From Oscillospiraceae bacterium (GTDB taxonomy: Bacteria; Bacillota; Clostridia; Oscillospirales; Acutalibacteraceae), in assembly GCA_022487055.1 (NCBI GenBank), contig JAKVJJ010000004.1, positions 20,295 through 84,294 of the forward strand: DNA of 64,000 nucleotides. The letters run 5' to 3'. Made by a program: the position numbers and the translations under genes. Below, one piece after another: positions 30,771 through 39,027 of this stretch. The notes below the pieces were generated by a model. That model saw nothing but the letters and a program-made list of their open reading frames with translations. It had not been told where the DNA came from and ran no database searches. How positions within the stretch are numbered: the stretch's first letter is position 1; the number at the start of each line of letters is the position of its first letter.

Positions 30771-32084
30771 TCAGTGCAGCGAATAGTTCCCTTGTCCTTC
30801 ATCCATCAGGGACAGCGAGAAAAATTCCCGCATTGCGCGCGCAAGATATGCCGTGTCCTCACTGCCTGCCGTTTCATAGGGTGAGTGCATGGCAAGCTGT
30901 GCCAGACCAATGTCCACCGTATTCAGGGAAATATGTGCGTTGGAGATATTTCCCAAAGTGGAGCCGCCCGGCATATCGGAACGGTTGGTGAATTCCTGCC
31001 ACGGCACTTTTGCCCGGCCGCAGACTTCTTTAAATATGGCTGCCGAAACGGAATCCGTTGTGTATTTTTGGTTTGCATTATATTTAATCACAATGCCGCC
31101 ATTCATATGCGGGCGATTGACAGGGTCTGCCTTGTCCGGGCTGTTCGGATGTACGGCATGCGCATTGTCAGCGGAAACCATAAAGCTGGAGGCAATCGCG
31201 GTGCGGTGCTGCTCCGGTGTCCTTCCGCACGCAATACCGATGCGCTCCAAGGTATCGGCAAGGAAAGTGGAATCCGCACCCTGCTTGGTGCCACTGCCCA
31301 CTTCTTCATTGTCAAACACGGTAAAGACCGGCACGCTGTTCGGATTTTCTCTGGCGTCGAGGAAACCGCGGAAGTCCCCGTAAGTACACTCCAAATCGTC
31401 CAGCCGCCCCGCCGAAATGTACTCTTTCTCCGCACCCCAGACCGTGCCGGGGGTTCGGCTGTAAAGGAACAGGTCACTGCCGGCAATGTCCTCTTTTTTG
31501 ATGCCTGCGCTTTCCGCAACAATGTCCATAAATCTGCCCTTTGCGCGGCTGTCCCCCAGCACTGGCAGCATATCTTTCTGTGGATTATAAGCATGGCCGT
31601 CATTAGCTTTCCGATCCATATGGATTGCCAGACTCGGTATCATCAGCAAGTCACGGTCGATGCTGACCAGTTTGCTGACAAAGCGGCTGCCCTCCCGCAC
31701 AATTAGCTTGCCGGCAACGGACAGCGGCCGGTCCAGCCACGGAGCACACAGCATTCCGCCGTATTTTTCCACATTCAGTTTGACATAGAGATTCTCCATA
31801 TCCATTTCCGGATTCTCCTTCACCTTAAAGCTGGGAGAATCGCTGTGGGATGCCGCAATCTGATAACCGGTAAAGTCTTTCGCCGGAATACGGAAAGCAA
31901 TCAGAGAAGACTCATTGCGCACAACAAAGTATTTTCCGCCCGCTGTGCAGTTCCAACCGCTTCCCTCTGAAAGTTCTGTGTATCCAGCCCGGACAAGCGC
32001 GGCTCGAAGGTTTGCAATCACATGATAGCAGGTCGGGCTTTTCTTTAAAAAATCCAAAAGTTCTGTTGAAATTTGTTCATACAT
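30771..32084 (-). CDS. apeB: M18 family aminopeptidase (aspartyl aminopeptidase-like)
   Basis: FRIPAKDFTGYQIAASHSDSPSFKVKENPEM; GRLDDLECTYGDF; FTVFDNEEVGSGTKQGADS; SADNAHAVHPNSPDKAD. Confidence 0.93.
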   Translation of the reverse strand: MYEQISTELLDFLKKSPTCYHVIANLRAALVRAGYTELSEGSGWNCTAGGKYFVVRNESSLIAFRIPAKDFTGYQIAASHSDSPSFKVKENPEMDMENLYVKLNVEKYGGMLCAPWLDRPLSVAGKLIVREGSRFVSKLVSIDRDLLMIPSLAIHMDRKANDGHAYNPQKDMLPVLGDSRAKGRFMDIVAESAGIKKEDIAGSDLFLYSRTPGTVWGAEKEYISAGRLDDLECTYGDFRGFLDARENPNSVPVFTVFDNEEVGSGTKQGADSTFLADTLERIGIACGRTPEQHRTAIASSFMVSADNAHAVHPNSPDKADPVNRPHMNGGIVIKYNANQKYTTDSVSAAIFKEVCGRAKVPWQEFTNRSDMPGGSTLGNISNAHISLNTVDIGLAQLAMHSPYETAGSEDTAYLARAMREFFSLSLMDEGQGNYSLH

Positions 32085-32223
32085 AATATCAGGCTGCCTT
32101 TTAATAAATTATGCGGCACAGGAAAATCATGCCGTCTTTTGTCTTTCAGTATACCTTTCCCGCACATAAAAAGCAACGGCAGGGCAGGCGGCAACCCCGG
32201 CTTTATATGATGCCATCCCTATT

Positions 32224-33342
32224 TTAAAGGTCTGCCGCACGCTTCAGCAAAAGCAAGTCTGCTGTGTCTGGTGCCGGAGCCGACACGCCAGCAGATACCT
32301 CACCTTCCGGCCGCTTCATATCCGCCGCCCAAGCGCTCAGCCCTGTCAAAGGTTCCCCGCCCGCCACACACTGCCGCAGCCGCTGATAGGAGGCTTCATC
32401 CGGATGCCCACTGCCGCACAAGTCCCCCGGAATAATCAGCGTGATCGTCTGCACTGCTTGTCCATTTTTGCAAACTTTCACAACATCTCCGGTCGTCAAA
32501 TACCCCGTGCTGACGGAAACGCCAAAGGAAGTAAAGAAATGAATGTCGTTGCCCTGACTGAGCTGCACTCCATAATGATTCCGAAAATCCTGTTCCATTT
32601 CAGCCACTGTTACCGGGCCGCTGCACTGATAAAGCATGCCTGCTGGTTTTGATTCCTGACTGTCTGCACTGGATGCGGATACTGGTTCTTCGCTGCTCTC
32701 GGCCTCTGATGATGTGTCAGAAATCGTACTTGCATTTTCCGAAGATGAATCCTCGGCCTCTTGGGAAGACGTTTCCGCCGCAGAACTGCTGTCTGCGCTG
32801 GAAGGCTGTATTTCCATCTGCTGTGCCGCGTCGCTGTTCCACTGTACCGGAGCACTGCGGCGGTCTGTTTCTGTGCAGACAAGCGCTCCTGCCTGCAAAT
32901 CGATACGATATTGCACAGAACCAGCATTCTCTAAAGGATATGCCACATAGGCGGCTGCATCCAGTCTTCCGCTTCCGGCACGCAGAATCCCCTGCGCATA
33001 CGGCAAACCGACACGATTCTGCCCAATGAAAGATTCCTTGTCCGCACACTGGCAGGCGTCCAGATAAATTCCGCCGTCCCGTTTCATCAGCAGGAAAACC
33101 ACGTCTGTCTGCTTTTCCCGGCAGGCAATCTGAAGGGTTCCGGAAAAAGTGCCAATGTCTGTTTCGTCTGCCGAGAAAACCGTCAGCATATCTCCCTGTT
33201 GCCGCAGTGTTAAACCGCCGGAAAGCTGCCAAACCTTTTCTGTTCCTCCGCTGCCGGACTCTGCTGTGCATGGCAGACAAATAAGAAAGCACAGCAACCC
33301 GCAGACCAGCACAATTCCCAATCGTTTTCTGTATCGACACAT
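32224..33342 (-). CDS. Secreted protein with Ser/Glu-rich linker and degenerate dockerin-like C-terminus
   Basis: Signal peptide; Ser-rich linker; C-terminal TGDVVKVCKNGQAVQTITLIIPGDLCGSGHPDEASYQRLRQCVAGG...LSAWAADMKRPEG...DTADLLLLKRA. Confidence 0.6.
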   Translation of the reverse strand: MCRYRKRLGIVLVCGLLCFLICLPCTAESGSGGTEKVWQLSGGLTLRQQGDMLTVFSADETDIGTFSGTLQIACREKQTDVVFLLMKRDGGIYLDACQCADKESFIGQNRVGLPYAQGILRAGSGRLDAAAYVAYPLENAGSVQYRIDLQAGALVCTETDRRSAPVQWNSDAAQQMEIQPSSADSSSAAETSSQEAEDSSSENASTISDTSSEAESSEEPVSASSADSQESKPAGMLYQCSGPVTVAEMEQDFRNHYGVQLSQGNDIHFFTSFGVSVSTGYLTTGDVVKVCKNGQAVQTITLIIPGDLCGSGHPDEASYQRLRQCVAGGEPLTGLSAWAADMKRPEGEVSAGVSAPAPDTADLLLLKRAADL

Positions 33343-33460
33343 ATGAATTTATCCCACACATTCCTCTGCAATTTTTTACAAAATTCCCTTTAATTTTAAG
33401 TGTCTGTGTTTCTTAACACAAATGAATTGTGACAAAAATTCACACGGAGGCATATCCAAT

Positions 33461-33493
33461 AAAAAAACCGATGCTGATTTGCGTCAGCACCGG
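33461..33493 (-). terminator. Intrinsic terminator
   Basis: CCGATGCTGATTTGCGTCAGCACCGG hairpin next to an A7 run (T-run on the minus strand). Confidence 0.6.
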
Positions 33494-33515
33494 CAAAGTT
33501 TGATTGAATTTTCCG

Positions 33516-34055
33516 TTACAAAAGTTTATAATGCGGGCGCTCCTCACCAAAAAGGAGCCATGCCATAATATCATAAAGCAACACTGCCAGCAAGCCGACC
33601 GCACACCAACCCAAAGTAGCAAGCAGAGAAACCTGCCCTAGCAAATTATACGGCTGTCTGGAGTAATCCCAGACGTGCATGTGCAACCAGAGATTAACGA
33701 TGCACCCCGCCAAAAATTCTCCCGCCGTAATCGTAAACCCCGCTATCAGGGACTGACTGACCAGTGACCATTGCCATTTTTGTTTGCCTCGCTCCATGCC
33801 AATGACCAGGAACAGCGTCCCGCCCACTAAAAACATTGTCCAATGTGTCCAGCCGCGCCATGCAACCTCCAGCAAACAATAAAGTCCACCACCCATCAGC
33901 CACATACCCAAATGTTCCAGCGTGATGTCACTTTGGGTATGCTGGGCGGGCAGTGCCTGCACCGTCACTGCCGTCTGCATTTTGTCTGTTACCATTTCTG
34001 CCTCCTCCTCCGTCCGGCAGCAGAGGAGCCATTTGTTCATTTCCCCTGAAGCCAA
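33516..34055 (-). CDS. Putative ABC transporter permease-like membrane protein (pfam06541-type)
   Basis: WRGWTHWTMFLVGGTLFLVIG, AGEFLAGCIVNLWLHMHVWDYSRQPYNLLGQVS, FGEERPHYKLL. Confidence 0.75.
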   Translation of the reverse strand: MASGEMNKWLLCCRTEEEAEMVTDKMQTAVTVQALPAQHTQSDITLEHLGMWLMGGGLYCLLEVAWRGWTHWTMFLVGGTLFLVIGMERGKQKWQWSLVSQSLIAGFTITAGEFLAGCIVNLWLHMHVWDYSRQPYNLLGQVSLLATLGWCAVGLLAVLLYDIMAWLLFGEERPHYKLL

Positions 34056-34166
34056 TCTAACATCTGCTTCAGTAGTATTGGACAGAAACTGGTTGCTTAT
34101 GAAAAAATTTATTCGGTTAAATCAGGAAGCACTTCCGGATTTTGTTTTCATTTTCGGCAAGGCACT

Positions 34167-35123
34167 TCAGCTAACATGAAACACAAATCGCTTGCAAACT
34201 GCTTCGCCGGGAATGTGTGTGTAAATTCCGGTGTCTCCTGCCCCATAACCCACCAGATTGCACAGCCATCTGCCCGTTCCATTTGTCATTACAGGGCAGA
34301 CACACACTTTGCCCGGCGTGCCGGATGTGATAACTGGACGCTGCGGGCAGGTCAAGCCAACGGTATAACAGACACCTGCCGGCCGTGTCAAGTCCATCGT
34401 TGTGTCAATCACACATTTTGTCCAAACAAGACTGCCGGTTTTCGCGTCCAGTGCTTTTTGCGTATTTGCAGGTTGATTTTTCCAGCCGTTCAGGCCATTC
34501 TGCCGCACCATTTTCGGATAATCAGCATAAGAAATATCCGTGTCACACCCGGAACCGGAAATGTTGGCACCATCCCATTGTCCGCCTGTTTCCGGAAATT
34601 CGTTTTGCCAAATTCCGCACGCCAAATCAGACTGTTGCACACCCGGGCGGGCATACCAAAGGACATAGCTCTCCAGACTTTCCGGAACAATCTGATTCTC
34701 ATACCAGTCTTTATTGACATAATAGCCGGCGAGATATCCGGCGTTTTTCAGTCCGCCGCACTCCACCTGAAGAATGTCCGTCAGCATTTGCCGGCTGGGC
34801 ATTCCGTGTGCCGCCTTATAACCGTCCGCGTCCTCCATATCCACACAAATTGGGAACAGCGGCTTGTGCCCACGCAGCAGACGCAGGATGTGTGCCAGTT
34901 CACTCTCTGCGTCTGCTGTATCAAGGGCATAACTGTAAAGATAGACACCATAGGGGATGGACAGCCGTTCACACTCCGCCGCATTATGCGCAAAAGTCGG
35001 GTCGTCCTGATTGGTCTGATTGCTGCCATAACCACAGCGCAGCATGGCAAACTGCAATCCTGCATCCTTGGCTGTCTGCCAGTTTACTGCCCCGTTGTAC
35101 TCACTTACATCGATTCCTTTCAT
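34167..35123 (-). CDS. GH25 family lysozyme-like hydrolase
   Basis: MKGIDVSEYNGAVNWQTAKDAGLQFAMLRCGYG and PICVDMEDADGY (catalytic DxE region). Confidence 0.9.
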   Translation of the reverse strand: MKGIDVSEYNGAVNWQTAKDAGLQFAMLRCGYGSNQTNQDDPTFAHNAAECERLSIPYGVYLYSYALDTADAESELAHILRLLRGHKPLFPICVDMEDADGYKAAHGMPSRQMLTDILQVECGGLKNAGYLAGYYVNKDWYENQIVPESLESYVLWYARPGVQQSDLACGIWQNEFPETGGQWDGANISGSGCDTDISYADYPKMVRQNGLNGWKNQPANTQKALDAKTGSLVWTKCVIDTTMDLTRPAGVCYTVGLTCPQRPVITSGTPGKVCVCPVMTNGTGRWLCNLVGYGAGDTGIYTHIPGEAVCKRFVFHVS

Positions 35124-35212
35124 ATTGTCGCACCTCCTCTGCTCCTGCAAAATATGCAGCAGATTAGCTTAATGCGACAAATATTCCAAAATATAAAACT
35201 AATTTGTCCATT

Positions 35213-35848
35213 TTATTTCATCGGAACGCCATTCGGCTCCACCGGATTAAATTCTTCTGTTTCATCCTGAGAACTATCCTCCAGTATCCGTTTTTCATAG
35301 CAGCGGTGTGCATGGCGCAAAAACAACACCACCACAATATTCATCGCTCCGTCCGCAATCAGTACGGCATAAGTGAAGCGCAACCGAATGCTGTCATTTC
35401 CAAAGGGGTTTGCCAGCGCCGTCATGGCCAGCACAATGCTGAGCACCGCGGCAATCAGCACCGCCCACCATCTTTTTTCCTGCAGCCGGAGCAAATCCAT
35501 GGAATACTGCATTTTCACCAGGCTGTCCCCTAGTACCATCAGCGCTAATATTTGGCTAAAGGCAAACGCCACTTCTGTCGTACGCATCAGCGCAAATATA
35601 CCTAGCAGGATGCAGGCAGCCCCTCCCGCGAATTCAAAGTGTCCGGGTACCAAATAACGTTTCTGTAAAAAATAAGAAAAGATAAGCACAATTCCGCCAA
35701 TGATAAGCAGAATTCCCATTGCCTGACAAAGTGCCGGCAGAGAAATCTGCGGAAACATCAGCAGCAGGACTCCACCGGCAATGTATGCAACGGAAATACA
35801 GACCAGCATCACCCATGAGCTTTCAAACGTCTTTTCTTTTTGTTCCAT
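35213..35848 (-). CDS. DUF308 (HdeD-like) membrane protein
   Basis: Six hydrophobic segments; YIAGGVLLLMFPQISLPALCQAMGILLIIGGIVLIFSYF. Confidence 0.75.
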   Translation of the reverse strand: MEQKEKTFESSWVMLVCISVAYIAGGVLLLMFPQISLPALCQAMGILLIIGGIVLIFSYFLQKRYLVPGHFEFAGGAACILLGIFALMRTTEVAFAFSQILALMVLGDSLVKMQYSMDLLRLQEKRWWAVLIAAVLSIVLAMTALANPFGNDSIRLRFTYAVLIADGAMNIVVVLFLRHAHRCYEKRILEDSSQDETEEFNPVEPNGVPMK

Positions 35849-36269
35849 CGTGTTCTCCTTTTAGCAGTGCCGTATCCACGTTTTCCGCGGTGCCATATTT
35901 CACGCGCATCATCCTGTCCCACCAGCTTTAGGATGATGATGAATCAATGAAAGTATACTTTAAATTGGAATTTTTATCAACAAGATTTGTTCTTTTCCCC
36001 ACTGCTTCCCCAGAATTGTGCGCTTTGGGGTAGGCAATATTTTTCACCTGCTTTCTTAAAAATTTTAAAACAAGTATGCACCGCTTGGAAAATGTGCTAT
36101 AATATTTGATTAGTGTTCATCCTATGTTTTTCCAGATTGTTTTCTATTTATATAAGGTATAAGAGATAAAGCGATTCCATCCGTACATTAAATGATTTTT
36201 CGGACAAGTCGGTCCGGAAAAGTTCAGCAATTCCGGGCCAACAGGAATTCTGAGAGAAAGGTGAAAAGT

Positions 36270-38027
36270 TTGAAACAACAGAATCAGGAAACACAAGGCG
36301 CACAGCAGGCACAAACCATGCCAAGTCCTTTCCGCAAAAAGCTGAACCGCCTATGGCGTGATGACCGCAGCTATCGTGCACGACTGGTCATAGCGCTCAT
36401 CACCTTATTTGCGGCGTGTTTTACATTCCTCTTTTTTGGTCCAATGGAGCTAAGCGCCTATGCACAGTCCTCCCTTGTTTTCAGCATGAAGGAAGCACTG
36501 CCAATTATGGCAATATTGACTCTGGTAATTTGTGTCGGCGGTGCCCTTGTGCTGGCATTGCTGCACGGCAGAATCTTCAATTATCTGATAACGGCGGTCT
36601 TCTCCCTTTTGGTATGCGGCTATGTGCAGGGAAATTTTCTCAACGGCAGCCTTGGTGCTCTCACCGGCGATACCATCAAATGGGACCTGCAGAAAAAAGC
36701 TATGGCTGGCGATGTTCTGGTCTGGCTGCTGATTTTTTTGATTCCATTTATTATTCTTTATTTTAATAAGAATATTTGGAAAAAGGTAATTGTTTTCGGT
36801 TCGGCGGCACTCATTGTCATGCAGTCTGTCGCATTCGTCACACTTTTTACCAGCGGAGTTGCCAGTACTTCCTCCAATAAGACCAATTACCTGACACAGA
36901 AAGAGGAGGGGGACTATTCCACCAAGCACAACACCTTGATTTTCCTGCTGGACAGAATGGACTATGACCATATTGAGGAAATCCAGCGGAATGAGCCTGC
37001 ACTTTTCACAAAGCTGGATGGCTTCACAAGTTACACAAATGCCATTTCAGAACACGCACGGACAAAGCCGGCTATCAATTATCTTTTTACAAACAGCGAT
37101 CTTATCTGGAAAGTGCCGCAGGAAGAATATTTTGAAAAGTCATGGAGCGACGGTGGCAAGAACCTGCTGAAAGATGTAAAGTCACAAGGTTACACGATTG
37201 ATTTTTACACAGATATTGACCTGATTTTCGGAAATGGCAGTACGGTGAAACCCTATATTTCCAATATGTCCTCCAACAAGAGCAAGCTTAACGCCAAATC
37301 GATTATTAAAAATCTAAGCTTTCTTTCCGCTTACCGCTATCTGCCGACCATTGGCAAGCCGTTCTTTTGGTCTGACACAGATGCTGTAAACCGCGGTATT
37401 TATTATGATAATGTGCGCTATCAGATTGATGAAACGCAGTATGACCATATTCGTAATTTTACTTTGAACAAAAACACCAAGTATTTAAAATATTATCACT
37501 TCATGGGCTCCCACCCTCCCTACACTGTGAATGAGGAAGGAACCCGCACCGGCACCACCAATGTGCTGGAACAAACCAAAGGCAATTTCCGCATCCTATT
37601 TCGTGCCTTTGATAAAATGAAGAAGATGGGCATTTATAAAGATTCCACTATCCTCATCTGTGCCGACCACGGCGACCCAGTCAACGATGTCACCCCACTG
37701 CACAAAGCAAACCGCATCGGCTTTTTTTATAAACCTTCCGGAAGCGCCGGCACGAAACTGAAAGAGTCTCGCGCACCGATTTCCTTTAAGAATGTGCCTG
37801 CCTCCATTGCAAAGTCTGCTGGCATTGCGGATTATCACAAATATGGTAAGCCGATTGAAGAAGTCGGTGAAAATGATAAGGTCACACGTTATTTCTATAA
37901 GGCTGTGATGCAGGATAACTACGAAAAGAATTTGTATATTTATCAGATAAATGGCGACGCGGCAGATTTCCGCAACTGGAAAATTATCCGTGTGGATCAT
38001 CCGAGCCGTGAGGCCAGTTTCTGGTAA
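36270..38027 (+). CDS. Sulfatase/LtaS-like polytopic phosphotransferase or hydrolase
   Basis: About five N-terminal TM segments then an alkaline-phosphatase-superfamily domain (NTLIFLLDRMDYDH, YYHFMGSHPPYTVNEEG, STILICADHGDPVND). TTG start at 36270 preferred (AGAAAGGTG upstream). Confidence 0.8.
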   Translation: MKQQNQETQGAQQAQTMPSPFRKKLNRLWRDDRSYRARLVIALITLFAACFTFLFFGPMELSAYAQSSLVFSMKEALPIMAILTLVICVGGALVLALLHGRIFNYLITAVFSLLVCGYVQGNFLNGSLGALTGDTIKWDLQKKAMAGDVLVWLLIFLIPFIILYFNKNIWKKVIVFGSAALIVMQSVAFVTLFTSGVASTSSNKTNYLTQKEEGDYSTKHNTLIFLLDRMDYDHIEEIQRNEPALFTKLDGFTSYTNAISEHARTKPAINYLFTNSDLIWKVPQEEYFEKSWSDGGKNLLKDVKSQGYTIDFYTDIDLIFGNGSTVKPYISNMSSNKSKLNAKSIIKNLSFLSAYRYLPTIGKPFFWSDTDAVNRGIYYDNVRYQIDETQYDHIRNFTLNKNTKYLKYYHFMGSHPPYTVNEEGTRTGTTNVLEQTKGNFRILFRAFDKMKKMGIYKDSTILICADHGDPVNDVTPLHKANRIGFFYKPSGSAGTKLKESRAPISFKNVPASIAKSAGIADYHKYGKPIEEVGENDKVTRYFYKAVMQDNYEKNLYIYQINGDAADFRNWKIIRVDHPSREASFW

Positions 38028-38070
38028 GTTTGAATATTTTGCGTACATCGCAGATGAAAGAGGTAAAAAA

Positions 38071-38400
38071 ATGAAAAAGAGAAATAAGTTTCTGGCTTTT
38101 ACGCTGTTCTTTATTCTTGGCACATTCCTGTTTTCACCGGCAGTGAATGCCTATATCGACCCATCCGCCATGACCTATATTGTGCAGGTGATTGTCGGTA
38201 TTGTCATTGCGGGCGGTGCCGCCGTTGGCTTTTATTTTAAGAAAATCAAGAGAGCCATTACCAAAAAAGGAAAAGATGACAGCAAAGACAAGCCGCAGCA
38301 GGCAGCCGTCAGCTTCAGTGCAGATGATGATGATGACGATGACTTTGATGACAGCAAGCTGACCAGCAATGAGCTGAATCAGATGAATGGCAAAAAGTAA
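38071..38400 (+). CDS. Small YIDPS-motif membrane protein with acidic tail
   Basis: MKKRNKFLAFTLFFILGTFLFSPAVNAYIDPSAMTYIVQVIVGIVIAGGAAVGFYFKKIKRAI...DDDDDDDFDDSKL; ATG preceded by AAAGAGG. Confidence 0.75.
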   Translation: MKKRNKFLAFTLFFILGTFLFSPAVNAYIDPSAMTYIVQVIVGIVIAGGAAVGFYFKKIKRAITKKGKDDSKDKPQQAAVSFSADDDDDDDFDDSKLTSNELNQMNGKK

Positions 38401-38917
38401 GCCGCAGACAGAGCCGCGGGGCAACTACCGCTTCTTGGGATTGGTTGCTGCGGCTCTGTTTTTTGCGTTTCTGTTCACCACTTTCTGCTTTAGCATCACC
38501 ATGGTTGTGGGGCAGTCCATGGAACCGCTGCTTCATGAGCACGACTGGGTTGTCGTTGACCACCGCGCTTCTGAAAAGTCAGCCATTTCGCTTGGCGATA
38601 TGATCGTGCTGAAGAAGCCGGACGTTACCCGCCAGCTCATCATCAAGCGTGTGACTGGGCTGCCCGGCGATGTGATGGAAGTGCGCGCCGGTATTCTTTA
38701 CCGAAACGGCAACCCTGTGCCCGGCGGTTCTGCCAATGTGGACAGACAGGAAACCATGCATACTGTCACCGTGCCGCCAAAGTGTTTCTTTGTCACCGGT
38801 GACAACAGACGCTTTTCCAGTGACTCCCGTAAGTGGAAGCAGCCGTTCGTAAAACAGGAAGAAGTGGTTGGGAAAGCGCTGTGCCGCTGTTTCCCGTCTT
38901 ATCATAGTTTGCAGTGA
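38387..38917 (+). CDS. lepB: Signal peptidase I
   Basis: Catalytic GQSMEPLL and LIIKRVTGLPGDVMEV (Ser/Lys dyad) and FVTGDNRRFSSDSR. Confidence 0.9.
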   Translation: MAKSKPQTEPRGNYRFLGLVAAALFFAFLFTTFCFSITMVVGQSMEPLLHEHDWVVVDHRASEKSAISLGDMIVLKKPDVTRQLIIKRVTGLPGDVMEVRAGILYRNGNPVPGGSANVDRQETMHTVTVPPKCFFVTGDNRRFSSDSRKWKQPFVKQEEVVGKALCRCFPSYHSLQ

Positions 38918-39027
38918 CTGGAAACTTTCGGCCGGCCTGATGCCTTTGTTAGACTGGCCGAGAAATAATATCTGAAATGCGGGGGTTGCCCCCTAAGGTT
39001 ACACAAGACAATAAGGGAGTTGGATTT

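Noticed and set aside
35907-35941. CATCATCCT...AGGATGATG inverted repeat as a regulatory element
   Set aside because: Isolated short imperfect palindrome with no T-tract and no obvious link to either neighbouring gene.
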